DNA from: Pseudomonadota bacterium
GTDB lineage: Bacteria > Pseudomonadota > Alphaproteobacteria > Sphingomonadales > Sphingomonadaceae
Direction of reading: 5' to 3'
Assembly (NCBI GenBank): GCA_023418595.1
Contig: JAEZZI010000021.1
Location: 62,001-126,000, forward strand
Length of the DNA: 64,000 nucleotides
Each line of letters starts with the position of its first letter. Position 1 is the stretch's first letter. The position numbers and the translations under genes were made by a program. This document shows, piece after piece, positions 1 through 8,917 of this stretch. The notes beneath the pieces are model-generated. The model was not told the origin of the DNA. It saw only the letters and a list, made by a program, of their open reading frames with translations, and ran no database searches.

Positions 1-3000
1 GATCGCGATATCGCCGTTCGAAAGCGGGGTATGGACCCGCACCTCGCCGCGCCCGCCGGTGCGCCCGTCGAGCACCGCCGCCAGTCGCGGCAGCACGCGC
101 GGATCGCCGACCGTCAGGTCGAGCGCAAGCCTGACGCTGGTCGCCATTTCCTCGAGCGGTTGGACCCGCTTGACGGTGGCGCGCGCCGTTTCCTCGCCCG
201 CGCGGCGGTCGAGTTCGACGGTCAGCAGCGCGCAGCCGCCTTCCTTCGCGGCTTCTTCGAGATGTTCGCACGGCCCCTCGTCGAAACAAGTGGCGATCAC
301 CTGTCCGCTCGCATCCGACAGCGTCGCCATCATATAGCGTTTGCCGCGCGCGGAAGTGCGCCATTTCGCATCCTCGACCAAAGCCGCCAGCGTCGCGCCC
401 GTGCGAGCGCCCTCGGGGATCGAGATGTCCGCCAGGCTGACGATCGGCCGCGCACCGTGAACCTTGGCGAGATGCGCATAGCGGTCGAGCGGGTGGGCGG
501 AGAAATAGAAACCGAACGCCTCACGCTCGGCGTTGGTGCGCTGGGTGATCGTCCACGCCGCTGCCTGGGGCAACTGGATCGCGACATCGTTGACCTCCGC
601 CTCGCCAAACAGCCCGCCCTGCCCGGTCGCGCGCTGATCGTGAGTGCGGCTGGCGACCGCGAGGATGGTTTCGGCAGCCGCGTGAACCCCTGCCCGGTCA
701 GCATGAACCGCGTCGAATGCGCCCGCCGCCGCCAGCGTTTCCAGTTGCCGCTTGTTGACCAACCGCGGGTCGATCCGCCGCGCAAGGTCATCGAGCGAAC
801 GGAACGGACCTTCTTTCGCGCGCTCTTCGCACACCAGTTCCATCGCACGCTCGCCCACGCCCTTCAGCGCGCCAAGCGCGTAACGGACGGCGGCACCCTC
901 TTCATGATCCTCGACGCTGAAATCGGCTGAACTCGCATTGATGCACGGCGGCAGGCACGCAATCCCTAGTCGGCGCATATCGTCGTGAAAGATCGCGAGC
1001 TTGTCGGTCTGGTGAATGTCGTACGCCATCGAGGCGGCGAAGAACGCCTCCGGGTGATGCGCCTTGAGCCAGGCGGTCTGATAGGCGAGCAGCGCATAGG
1101 CCGCGGCGTGCGACTTGTTGAAGCCATAGCCCGCGAACTTGTCGATCAAATCGAACAGCTCGTTGGCCTTGGCCTCGGGGATCGCGTTGTGCTCGGCGCA
1201 GCCGGTGACGAAGATCTGGCGCTGCGCGTCCATCTCCGCTTTGACCTTCTTGCCCATTGCGCGGCGCAACAGGTCGGCACCGCCCAGCGAGTATCCCGCC
1301 AGGATCTGCGCGGCCTGCATCACCTGTTCCTGATAGACGAAGATGCCGTAGGTTTCGTTCAGGATCGGCTCGAGCAGCGGGTGCGGATATTCGACCGGCT
1401 CGCGCCCGTTCTTGCGCGCGCCGAACATCGGGATGTTATCCATCGGCCCCGGCCGGTAGAGCGAAACGAGCGCGATAATGTCGCCGAAATTGGACGGACG
1501 AACCGCCGACAGCGTGCGCCGCATCCCTTCGGATTCGAGCTGGAACACACCGACCGTGTCGCCGCGCTGCAACAGCTCGTACACGCCCGGATCGTCCCAG
1601 CCGAGCGCATCGAGATCGACCTCCACGCCGCGCTTCTTGAGCAGTTCGACCGCGCGCTGGAGCACCGAAAGCGTCTTCAGCCCCAGAAAGTCGAACTTCA
1701 CCAGTCCGGCGCCCTCGACATATTTCATGTCGAACTGGGTGACCGGCATGTCCGAACGCGGATCGCGGTAGAGCGGGACGAGCTGCGCGAGCGGACGGTC
1801 GCCGATCACCACGCCTGCGGCATGGGTGGACGAATGGCGCGGCAAGCCTTCCAGCTTCATCGCCAGGTCCATCAGGCGCCGGACGTCATTGTCGTTCTGA
1901 TATTCGCGCAGCAGGTCGCTGACGCCGTTCAGCGCGCGGTCGAGCGTCCAGGGGTCGGTCGGATGGTTGGGCACCAGCTTCGCCAGCCGGTCTACCTGGC
2001 CATAGCTCATCTGAAGCACGCGGCCGGTATCCTTCAACACCGCACGCGCCTTCAGTTTTCCGAAGGTGATGATCTGCGCGACGGTATCGCGGCCATATTT
2101 GTCCTGGACATAGCGGATGACCTCGCCGCGTCGGGTTTCGCAGAAATCGATGTCGAAGTCGGGCATCGACACGCGTTCGGGATTGAGGAAGCGTTCGAAC
2201 AGCAACCCCAGCGCCAGCGGATCAAGATCGGTGATGGTCAGCGCCCAGGCAACCGCCGACCCCGCGCCCGAACCGCGCCCCGGCCCCACCGGAATCCCGT
2301 TGTCCTTCGCCCATTTGATGAAGTCGGCAACGATCAGGAAATAACCGGGAAACCCCATCTGAATGATGACGTCGAGTTCGAAATCGAGCCGGTCGAAATA
2401 ATCGGGGAAGCGGGCACGGAGGGCGGCTTCGGAGAGTTCGGTTTCCACCCCTCCAAACGCAACCTCAACCCCGTTCTGGCTGAGCCTGTCGAAGCCCTGT
2501 CCTTCTTCTTTTCTATCTGCCGAAGAAAAGGACAATGCTTCGACAGGCTCAGCATCAGTGCATTGGTTGTTTCGCGCCGCCTCCAGCGCCGCCACCCGAC
2601 GCAACCGCTCGACCAGCCCCGCAACCGAATCCTCGCGCAATTTCCGCGCCTCGCCCTCGCGGTCGCCCGCCAGACTGGGCAGGATCGGCTTGCGCTTGGG
2701 CGCCATCACCGCACAGCGTCGGGCGACGACCAGCGTATTCTCGATCGCCTCAGGCAAATCCTCGAACAGCGCGCGCATCGCGGTGGCGGGCTTCATCCAC
2801 GCATCGGGCGACGACCGGTTGCGATCGTCCGACGCGACATAGGACGAACTGGCGATGCACAGCATCGCGTCATGCGCCTCGTGGAAACTCTCTTCGGCAA
2901 AACAGCACGGATTGGTCGCGACTAGCGGCAGGTTGCGGGCATAGGCAAGATCGATCAGCCTGGCCTCAGCCGCGCCTTCCACCGCATCCAGCCGCCGTAT

Positions 3001-3522
3001 TAGCTCGATATACAACCGGTCGCCGAACATCGCCTGCAACCGGTCGCAATACGCTTCCACCTCGGGCGCGATCCCCTCTGCACAGAGCCGTGCCAGCGCC
3101 CCCTCGCTCCCGGCGGTCAGCGCGAGCAAGCCGTTCGAATGCCGCGCCAGCATGTCGAAATTGACATGCGCGTCCTGCTCGATCGGGCGGTCGAGATGCG
3201 CCGCCGACACCAACGCGCACAGATTTTCGTAACCGCCCTCGTCCTGCGCATAGAGCGTCAGCCAGTCGATGATCGGCGGCTGATTGTCGGGCGTGCCGGG
3301 CCGCGCGACGCCCAGCATCGTGCCGACGATCGGCTGCACGCCTGCGTCCTTGCAAGCGTCAGAAAACGCCATCGCCGCATAAAGACCGTTGCGATCGGTC
3401 AGCGCGACGGCCGGAAACCCCAGCTCGCGCGCACGCTTGGCGATCGCCTTCGGCTCGATCGCGCCTTCCAGCATCGTATAGGCGGAAAAGACGCGGAGCG
3501 GCACGAACCCGGAATGTTGCAT
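1..3522 (-). CDS. dnaE: DNA polymerase III subunit alpha, 3' end cut by window
   Basis: Catalytic subunit of the replicative polymerase. The frame is open from the ATG at 3522 to the window edge (1174 codons), so only the last few dozen residues are missing. An N-terminal PHP domain opens with FVPLRVFSAYTMLEG. The palm carries GPGRGSGAGS and MPDFDIDFC, whose aspartates D455 and D457 match the metal ligands D401 and D403 of E. coli. Then come the fingers, the helix-hairpin-helix region and the OB-fold. Compared with E. coli the palm is shifted by 54 residues, partly because a palindromic repeat lies in frame at residues 324-348, in the linker between PHP and palm. It lies downstream of lolC-lolD-gpx on the same strand. 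Identity is certain. Confidence 0.97.
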   Translation of the reverse strand, partial: MQHSGFVPLRVFSAYTMLEGAIEPKAIAKRARELGFPAVALTDRNGLYAAMAFSDACKDAGVQPIVGTMLGVARPGTPDNQPPIIDWLTLYAQDEGGYENLCALVSAAHLDRPIEQDAHVNFDMLARHSNGLLALTAGSEGALARLCAEGIAPEVEAYCDRLQAMFGDRLYIELIRRLDAVEGAAEARLIDLAYARNLPLVATNPCCFAEESFHEAHDAMLCIASSSYVASDDRNRSSPDAWMKPATAMRALFEDLPEAIENTLVVARRCAVMAPKRKPILPSLAGDREGEARKLREDSVAGLVERLRRVAALEAARNNQCTDAEPVEALSFSSADRKEEGQGFDRLSQNGVEVAFGGVETELSEAALRARFPDYFDRLDFELDVIIQMGFPGYFLIVADFIKWAKDNGIPVGPGRGSGAGSAVAWALTITDLDPLALGLLFERFLNPERVSMPDFDIDFCETRRGEVIRYVQDKYGRDTVAQIITFGKLKARAVLKDTGRVLQMSYGQVDRLAKLVPNHPTDPWTLDRALNGVSDLLREYQNDNDVRRLMDLAMKLEGLPRHSSTHAAGVVIGDRPLAQLVPLYRDPRSDMPVTQFDMKYVEGAGLVKFDFLGLKTLSVLQRAVELLKKRGVEVDLDALGWDDPGVYELLQRGDTVGVFQLESEGMRRTLSAVRPSNFGDIIALVSLYRPGPMDNIPMFGARKNGREPVEYPHPLLEPILNETYGIFVYQEQVMQAAQILAGYSLGGADLLRRAMGKKVKAEMDAQRQIFVTGCAEHNAIPEAKANELFDLIDKFAGYGFNKSHAAAYALLAYQTAWLKAHHPEAFFAASMAYDIHQTDKLAIFHDDMRRLGIACLPPCINASSADFSVEDHEEGAAVRYALGALKGVGERAMELVCEERAKEGPFRSLDDLARRIDPRLVNKRQLETLAAAGAFDAVHADRAGVHAAAETILAVASRTHDQRATGQGGLFGEAEVNDVAIQLPQAAAWTITQRTNAEREAFGFYFSAHPLDRYAHLAKVHGARPIVSLADISIPEGARTGATLAALVEDAKWRTSARGKRYMMATLSDASGQVIATCFDEGPCEHLEEAAKEGGCALLTVELDRRAGEETARATVKRVQPLEEMATSVRLALDLTVGDPRVLPRLAAVLDGRTGGRGEVRVHTPLSNGDIAI
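2479..2553. repeat. Palindromic repeat (CTTCGACAGGCTCAG family) inside dnaE
   Basis: Perfect 17-bp inverted arms, GCTGAGCCTGTCGAAGC at 2479-2495 and its complement at 2537-2553, enclose a second imperfect pair (TGTCCTT with AAGGACA). The same outer and inner arms occur between genes at 27341-27460 and 57466-57545. Here the copy is read in the dnaE frame without stop or frameshift. Confidence 0.92.
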
Positions 3523-3655
3523 GGCCGCGATGCTAGGGGGCGGATGCGGCAATGGAAAGGCGCAAGACCGCGTTTTCCACAGCTTTCGCCTTCGTCACCC
3601 AACCGCTACCCAACACCGGCCTTTGCCGGGGCACGTGACGTCCAACGCAATGCGC

Positions 3656-4132
3656 CTAAAGCAGCGCCTCGATATCATTGACCAGATCCTCGGGCTTGGT
3701 CGTCGGCGCATAACGCTGGACCACCTCCCCCTCGCGGTTCACCAGAAATTTGGTGAAATTCCACTTGATTGCCTCGGTCCCGAGCACGCCCTTCTGCGCT
3801 TTCTTCAGATAGTTGAAGATCGGCGCGGCGTTCTCGCCGTTCACGTCCACCTTCGCGAACACCGGAAAAGTGACGTCATAGTTCAGCGAACAGAAACTGG
3901 CGATCTCCGCCGCGTCGCCGGGCTCCTGCGCGCCGAACTGATTGCAGGGAAAAGCCAGCACCTCGAAGCCGCGGTCGGCGAAGCGGCGGTGCAGCGCCTC
4001 CAGCCCCTCATACTGCGGGGTGAATCCGCACCTGGACGCGGTGTTGACGATCAACAGCACCTGTCCCGCATAGTCGGACAGCGCAACATCGGTGCCATCG
4101 GCGGCCCGGACGGTCAGGTCGGTGACTTTCAT
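3656..4132 (-). CDS. Glutathione peroxidase family protein (thiol peroxidase)
   Basis: Reduces hydrogen peroxide or organic hydroperoxides with a cysteine instead of selenocysteine. The 158-residue length is typical of bacterial members. The catalytic set is visible: C35 in TASRCGFTPQ, Q69 in FPCNQFGAQEP, and W124-N125 in KWNFTKFL. C81 could act as resolving cysteine, which would make the enzyme thioredoxin-dependent as in many Cys-type members; this is inferred. No signal peptide is seen, so it is probably cytoplasmic. The ATG overlaps the lolD stop by 4 bp, so it is the last gene of the lolC-lolD-gpx unit. Confidence 0.93.
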   Translation of the reverse strand: MKVTDLTVRAADGTDVALSDYAGQVLLIVNTASRCGFTPQYEGLEALHRRFADRGFEVLAFPCNQFGAQEPGDAAEIASFCSLNYDVTFPVFAKVDVNGENAAPIFNYLKKAQKGVLGTEAIKWNFTKFLVNREGEVVQRYAPTTKPEDLVNDIEALL

Positions 4133-4803
4133 TCCAGCACTCCATCATGCAGGCGAACCACGCGGTCCATTCTGGCCGCGAGCCGTTCATTATGCGTGGC
4201 GATCAGCGCGGCGGAGCCTTCGTGACGAACGAGGCGCAGGAATTCCTCCAGCACCACGTCGGCAGTCGCCTCGTCCAGATTGCCGGTCGGCTCGTCGGCC
4301 AGCACCAAAGCAGGCCGGGTCGCGAGCGCGCGTGCCACGGCGACGCGCTGCTGCTCGCCGCCCGACAGCTGGTTGGGGCGGTGTGTCAGCCGCTTGGACA
4401 GCCCCAGCGCCGACAGCAGTTCCGCCGCGCGCGCATCGGCATCTTCGCGCGTCGATCCGTGGATCAACTGGGGCAGCACGACATTTTCCGCCGCGTTGAA
4501 ATCGGGAAGCAGATGGTGAAACTGATAAATGAAGCCCAGTCGATCGCGGCGAACCTCGGTGCGGCCACCCGCGTCCAGCTTCGCGGCTTCGGCCCCGGCG
4601 ATCATGATCGATCCCTCGAACCCGCCTTCGAGCAGCCCGACCGCCTGGAGCAGCGTCGATTTGCCCGATCCCGACGGGCCGACCAGCGCGACAATCTCTC
4701 CCGGCGCGACCGACAGGTCGACGCCGCGCAGGACGTGGATCGTCTCACCTCCTTGCGTGAAGTCGCGGCGCAGGTCGGTGGTTTGGAGAACGAAATCACT
4801 CAT
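4129..4803 (-). CDS. lolD: Lipoprotein-releasing ABC transporter ATP-binding protein LolD
   Basis: ATPase that powers release of outer-membrane lipoproteins from the inner membrane to the carrier LolA. The 224-residue protein has Walker A GPSGSGKST, the signature LSGGEQQRVAVARAL, Walker B VLADEPTGNLD and the H-loop ATHNERL. The start ATG at 4803 gives MSDFVLQTTDLRRDF; an in-frame ATG 60 bp upstream lies inside lolC and is rejected. It overlaps the stop of lolC by 8 bp and the start of the peroxidase gene by 4 bp, so translation is coupled. MacB- or FtsE-type ATPases look similar, but the neighbouring LolC/E permease settles the assignment. Confidence 0.94.
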   Translation of the reverse strand: MSDFVLQTTDLRRDFTQGGETIHVLRGVDLSVAPGEIVALVGPSGSGKSTLLQAVGLLEGGFEGSIMIAGAEAAKLDAGGRTEVRRDRLGFIYQFHHLLPDFNAAENVVLPQLIHGSTREDADARAAELLSALGLSKRLTHRPNQLSGGEQQRVAVARALATRPALVLADEPTGNLDEATADVVLEEFLRLVRHEGSAALIATHNERLAARMDRVVRLHDGVLE

Positions 4804-6046
4804 AACGCAAAACCTGAACCGGATCGGTGCTCGCGGCCTTGTAGGCGGGATAGAGCGTCGCAAGGACCGAGAAGATGAAAGCCATCACCGCGATTACCAC
4901 TACCTCGACCGGGTCGGTGCGCGCGGGCAACTCGGTCAGGAATCGCATCTGCGGATCCCACACCTGTTGGCCGGTGAAAAAGCCGATCAGACCGACGACG
5001 CCCTGGCGGAACTCGATGAAGATGAACCCAAGGATCAGTCCCGCGCCGATACCCAGCGCGCCGATCATCGTGCCGACGGTCACGAAAATCCGCATCATGC
5101 TCGACCGGGTCGCACCCATCGTCCGCAGGATCGCGATGTCGCGCGTCTTGGCGCGGACCAGCATGATGAGCGACGACAGGATGTTGAAGACAGCGACCAG
5201 AATGATGATCGACAGCACGGTGAAGGTCACCACCCGGTCGATCGCCAGCGCTTCGAACAGTTGCGCGTTCATCTGTTGCCAGGTGACCAGTTGCGCCTCG
5301 CCCGACACCTTGGGCGCGAGCGGGGCGAGAATATCGACCACCCTGTCGGCATCGGCGGTGTTGAGTTCGATCATCCCGACCGAATCGCCCATCAGCAGCA
5401 ACGTCTGCGCATCCTCCATCGGCATCACCACAAATGCCTTGTCGTAATCGTACACGCCGACTTCGAAGATCGCGCCGATCCGGTAACTGACGATGCGCGG
5501 CATCGTGCCGAACGGCGTGGTGTGGCCTTCGGGGCTGATGAGCGAAATCTCGTTGCCGACGGTCGCGCCCAACGACTGGGCGAGGCGCGATCCGATCGCG
5601 ATCGTGCTGCTGCCGGGGACCAGGCTGTCGATCGAGCCGATCTGAATGTTGCTGGTGATCGTTTCGTTGCGGCGAATATCCTCGACCAGCATGCCGCGCA
5701 CCAGCGCCACTTCGACGCGGCCTTCATGGCTGCCCATCAGCGGTTTTTCGATCATCGGGGTCGCCGTGGTGACGCCGGGCGTGGCCTTCGCCTCGTCGAG
5801 CACGGCGCGCCAGTTCTGCAACTGCCCGCCATAGCCCTGGACGACGGCGTGGCCGTTCAGCCCGGTGATCTTGTCGAACAACTCGGCGCGAAAGCCGTTC
5901 ATGACGCTCATGACGACGACGAGTGCGGCGACGCCCAGCATCACCGCGATCAGGCTGATCCCGGCGACGAGCGCGATGAACGCCTCTCCGCGACCGGGCA
6001 GCAGATAACGGCGCGCGATCATTCGCTCGTAACGCGATAACAGCAT
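4796..6046 (-). CDS. lolC: Lipoprotein-releasing ABC transporter permease, LolC/LolE family
   Basis: Inner-membrane permease of the Lol exporter, 416 residues as expected. One membrane helix lies near residues 25-50, a large periplasmic MacB-like domain follows, and three helices fall at roughly 265-290, 315-345 and 380-405. The N-terminus FERMIARRYL-type motif is present as YERMIARRYLLPGRGEAF. Only one permease gene is seen, as in many alphaproteobacteria where one LolC/E-type (LolF) subunit forms a homodimer, so C versus E cannot be decided. First gene of the lolC-lolD-gpx operon. Confidence 0.92.
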   Translation of the reverse strand: MLLSRYERMIARRYLLPGRGEAFIALVAGISLIAVMLGVAALVVVMSVMNGFRAELFDKITGLNGHAVVQGYGGQLQNWRAVLDEAKATPGVTTATPMIEKPLMGSHEGRVEVALVRGMLVEDIRRNETITSNIQIGSIDSLVPGSSTIAIGSRLAQSLGATVGNEISLISPEGHTTPFGTMPRIVSYRIGAIFEVGVYDYDKAFVVMPMEDAQTLLLMGDSVGMIELNTADADRVVDILAPLAPKVSGEAQLVTWQQMNAQLFEALAIDRVVTFTVLSIIILVAVFNILSSLIMLVRAKTRDIAILRTMGATRSSMMRIFVTVGTMIGALGIGAGLILGFIFIEFRQGVVGLIGFFTGQQVWDPQMRFLTELPARTDPVEVVVIAVMAFIFSVLATLYPAYKAASTDPVQVLRYE

Positions 6047-6429
6047 GTGGCTTGGATCAATCCCGCAAAAGATATGGTGTTACCCGCATGGTGTAGGGGG
6101 CGCGGCGTCGCCCCGCAATGGTGGCGGGTGCGAAAAGCCCTTGTTGCGGAACTGCCACAGACTGCGCGCAAAATACCGCAACCACGGTTCCGACCGATGA
6201 CAAGCGGCCATTCATCGCCTAGCAAGGATCACACGAAGCGCAGGCCAACGGCCGTGGTTCGGGGAGGGCTTTCCGCCCCGCCTGACTGGGAGGTGGGCGT
6301 GCGGGCAGAATGCCATCTTTAAGGGGGCTGACGAGCATTCGTCACGCAGGCGCCCGGATCGGAAACGGTCCGGGCGTTTTCCTTTTCCGGGGGCTACTCG
6401 ACCCGTGGCACCTCTGATGCTCCCCATCT
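6047..6429. other. Intergenic region with an orphan terminator
   Basis: The 383 bases between the divergent lolC start and the heat-shock promoter hold no convincing gene. A 91-codon frame from 6047 has no family features. An intrinsic terminator on the plus strand (6351-6380) has no gene upstream of it on that strand, which hints at a short untranslated transcript. A weak promoter-like pair, TTGGAT at 6052 and TATGGT at 6073 with a 15-base spacer, could start it. Confidence 0.4.
6351..6380 (+). terminator. Intrinsic terminator with no upstream gene
   Basis: CGCCCGGA at 6351-6358 pairs with TCCGGGCG at 6369-6376, followed by TTTT and a pyrimidine-rich tail. The stem is nearly identical to the terminator after the heat-shock gene at 7101-7132. 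Confidence 0.7.
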
Positions 6430-6457
6430 CTTGAAAATCGTCGTCGGTATTCCGATT
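6430..6457 (+). promoter_or_regulatory. RpoH (sigma-32)-like promoter of the small heat-shock gene
   Basis: CTTGAAA at 6430-6436 and CCGATT at 6452-6457 are separated by 15 bases, close to the heat-shock sigma consensus. The predicted transcript start near 6464 gives a leader of about 94 bases, the right size for a ROSE element. Confidence 0.55.
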
Positions 6458-6497
6458 TTCCAACCGTTGCGGTGCTGCATTGGTGGGCCGCAATCAC

Positions 6498-6557
6498 GCC
6501 GCCCGGCCCATGGCGGGCGGCATGACGTCACATCTTGCTCATTTGGAGGATTTGAAA
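6498..6557 (+). promoter_or_regulatory. ROSE-like RNA thermometer in the hsp20 leader
   Basis: A GC-rich hairpin (GCCGCCCG 6498-6505 with CGGGCGGC 6514-6521) precedes a weak one that hides the ribosome site. U6535-A6550, U6536-G6549, C6538-G6548, U6539-A6547 and C6540-G6546 pair, with G6537 bulged. This is the UYGCU/AGGA arrangement of ROSE elements, which melt on heating and free the GGAGGA site. Confidence 0.75.
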
Positions 6558-7046
6558 ATGCGTCAGTTTGACTTCACCCCCTATCGCCGCACGGCCATCG
6601 GCTTCGACCGGCTGTTCGACATGCTCGAGGCAGCCGGACGCCAAGCCCAGGGCGACAATTATCCGCCGTTCAACCTCGAACGGCTTTCCGAGGACCGCTA
6701 TCGCATCACGCTGGCGGTCGCTGGCTTCAAGCCTGAAGAAATCGACATCACCGCGCAGCAGAATTTGCTCGTCGTGGCGGGCAAGAAGGCGGAGGACAGC
6801 GCGAACGATCGCGCCGCCTTCCTGCATCTGGGCATCGCCAACCGCAACTTTGAGCGTCGGTTTGAACTTGCCGATTTTGTGCGCGTCGAAACCGCCGATC
6901 TGGCCGACGGTCTGCTGATCGTCGAGTTGGTTCGCGAAGTTCCGGACGCAATGAAGCCGCGCAAGATCGCAATCGGCTCGGCAACTTCCGCCCCTACGAT
7001 CGACCACAAGGCGGAAGACGACAAGGAGGAACAGGCAGCCGCCTGA
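6558..7046 (+). CDS. Small heat-shock protein, Hsp20/IbpA family
   Basis: ATP-independent holdase that binds unfolding proteins in the cytoplasm and passes them to DnaK and ClpB. The 162-residue protein has an N-terminal arm (DFTPYRRTAIGFDRLFDML), an alpha-crystallin domain at about residues 37-130 (LAVAGFKPEEIDI and LADGLLIVEL) and the C-terminal I-A-I motif at 137-139 that links oligomers. The start at 6558 is set by GGAGGA 7 bases upstream; earlier in-frame codons lie inside the thermometer. Synthesis is probably controlled twice, by the RpoH-like promoter and by the ROSE-like leader. Confidence 0.95.
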   Translation: MRQFDFTPYRRTAIGFDRLFDMLEAAGRQAQGDNYPPFNLERLSEDRYRITLAVAGFKPEEIDITAQQNLLVVAGKKAEDSANDRAAFLHLGIANRNFERRFELADFVRVETADLADGLLIVELVREVPDAMKPRKIAIGSATSAPTIDHKAEDDKEEQAAA

Positions 7047-7100
7047 GGCCTCCATCGTTAGTCCGCGACGCTTTAGCTCCCTTTCAGCGGCGCGGCCGGG

Positions 7101-7132
7101 GCGCCCGGATCCAGGTCCGGGCGCTTTGTTTT
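7101..7132 (+). terminator. Intrinsic terminator of hsp20
   Basis: GCGCCCGGA at 7101-7109 pairs with TCCGGGCGC at 7116-7124 around a 6-base loop, followed by TTTGTTTT. It lies 54 bases after the hsp20 stop and before the convergent pyrG. Confidence 0.9.
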
Positions 7133-7191
7133 ATCGGCAAAGCCCATCTTCGGGCGACGGGTAACTGGCGTCATGCGCGAAGGGCAATGAA

Positions 7192-8823
7192 TCAGACGAA
7201 GCGGCTTTGCTTGACCGCGGCTTCGATGAAGCTGGCGAAAAGCGGATGCGGATCGAACGGCTTGGATTTGAGCTCCGGGTGGAACTGCACGCCAACGAAC
7301 CAGGGATGGTCGGGCCGCTCCACGATTTCAGGCAACGTTTCGTCGGGCGACATGCCCGAAAAGACGAGGCCACCCGCCTCCAGCGTATCGCGATAGGCGG
7401 TATTGACCTCATAGCGATGGCGATGCCGCTCGCTGATGTCCTGCGTGCCGTAGATGGAAGAGACGACGCTGTTGCCTGCGAGTTTGGCCGGATAGGCACC
7501 CAGCCGCATCGTGCCGCCCAGGTCGCCGCCCGCCTCGCGCTTTTGCAGACCCTGTTCGGTCATCCATTCGGTAATCATGCCGACCACCGGCTGTTCGGTG
7601 GGTCCGAATTCGGTGGTGGTGGCCCCCGACACGCCCCCTGCCCGCGCGCCTTCGATACAGGCCATCTGCATGCCGAGGCAGATGCCAAAAAACGGCACCT
7701 TGCGTTCGCGCGCGAAGCGGACGCTGGCGATCTTGCCTTCCGACCCGCGCTCGCCGAACCCACCGGGGACCAGGATGCCGTGCATAGGCTCCAGCTGCGC
7801 CGCGATTTCATCCTCGTCGCCTTCGAACAATTCGGCGTCGAGCCAGCGGACATTGACCTTCACGCGGTTGGCGATGCCGCCATGAACCAGCGCCTCGTGC
7901 AGCGACTTGTACGCGTCGGGCAGCCCGACATATTTGCCGACCACGCCGATCGTGACTTCGCCTTCGGGATTCTGCACCCGTTCGACGATCTCGCTCCAGC
8001 GGTCGAGTTTGGGCGCTTCGCCGGGTTCGATGTCGAACGCGCGCAGCACTTCGCTGTCCAGCCCTTCGGCATGATATTGCAGCGGCACGCCGTAGATGCT
8101 CGATGCATCGAGCGCGGGGATGACCGCTTCGGGCCGCACATTGCAGAACAAGGCGATCTTCGCGCGTTCGGACGCGGGCAGCGGATGTTCGCAGCGGCAC
8201 ACCAGCACGTCGGGCGACACGCCCAATGCGGCCAGTTCGCGGACCGAATGCTGAGTCGGCTTGGTCTTCAGTTCGCCCGCCGCCGCGATATAGGGCACGA
8301 GCGTCAGGTGGATGCTGACCGACTGGCCGCGGCCGAGTTCATTGCGCAGTTGACGGATCGCCTCGATGAACGGCAGCGATTCGATATCGCCGACCGTCCC
8401 GCCGATTTCGCACAGCACGAAATCCAGCCCCTCGGTATCGGCCCTGGCGAAATCCTTGATCGCGTCGGTAACGTGCGGGATCACCTGCACCGTCGCACCC
8501 AGATAATCGCCGCGGCGTTCGCGCTGGATAATCTGTTGATAGATGCGCCCCGAAGTGACGTTGTCCGACTGGCGCGACGGCACCCCGGTGAAGCGTTCGT
8601 AATGGCCGAGGTCGAGGTCGGTTTCCGCCCCGTCGTCGGTCACATAGACTTCGCCATGCTGATACGGGCTCATCGTGCCCGGATCGACGTTCAGATAGGG
8701 ATCGAACTTGCGGATGCGGACCTTGTATCCGCGCGCCTGGAGTAGAGCGGCGAGGCTGGCGGCCATCAGGCCTTTTCCAAGCGAGGAAACCACGCCGCCG
8801 GTGATGAAGATATACCGCGTCAT
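7192..8823 (-). CDS. pyrG: CTP synthase (glutamine-hydrolysing)
   Basis: Makes CTP from UTP, ATP and glutamine, the last step of pyrimidine nucleotide synthesis. The 543-residue length is standard. The N-terminal synthase domain starts with YIFITGGVVSSLGKG and contains FDPYLNVDPGTMSPYQHGEV. The C-terminal class I glutaminase domain shows the nucleophile cysteine in GICLGMQ and the His-Glu pair in FHPE. It lies 94 bases downstream of secG on the same strand, a common alphaproteobacterial order. Confidence 0.98.
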   Translation of the reverse strand: MTRYIFITGGVVSSLGKGLMAASLAALLQARGYKVRIRKFDPYLNVDPGTMSPYQHGEVYVTDDGAETDLDLGHYERFTGVPSRQSDNVTSGRIYQQIIQRERRGDYLGATVQVIPHVTDAIKDFARADTEGLDFVLCEIGGTVGDIESLPFIEAIRQLRNELGRGQSVSIHLTLVPYIAAAGELKTKPTQHSVRELAALGVSPDVLVCRCEHPLPASERAKIALFCNVRPEAVIPALDASSIYGVPLQYHAEGLDSEVLRAFDIEPGEAPKLDRWSEIVERVQNPEGEVTIGVVGKYVGLPDAYKSLHEALVHGGIANRVKVNVRWLDAELFEGDEDEIAAQLEPMHGILVPGGFGERGSEGKIASVRFARERKVPFFGICLGMQMACIEGARAGGVSGATTTEFGPTEQPVVGMITEWMTEQGLQKREAGGDLGGTMRLGAYPAKLAGNSVVSSIYGTQDISERHRHRYEVNTAYRDTLEAGGLVFSGMSPDETLPEIVERPDHPWFVGVQFHPELKSKPFDPHPLFASFIEAAVKQSRFV

Positions 8824-8917
8824 GGGAGGAGAGCCCTAGCGTCGATTGGGTGGAAACAGCAAGCGTCCTTATCCGGCAATCACGCCGGACGGACACGAAA
8901 ACGGTGAAATGATCGGC

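Noticed and set aside
2334..2624. A minus-strand frame encoding LMLSLSKH
   Set aside because: This peptide is the usual spurious translation of the palindromic repeat in another frame. The true frame there is dnaE.
985..2925. A 646-codon open frame on the plus strand
   Set aside because: It is the antisense shadow of dnaE. High GC removes stop codons opposite real genes; the product is His/Arg/Asp-rich and matches no family, while the minus frame has all polymerase motifs.
6047..6322. A 91-codon plus-strand frame next to lolC
   Set aside because: No ribosome site, no family features and a composition like intergenic DNA; it also overlaps the lolC promoter region.
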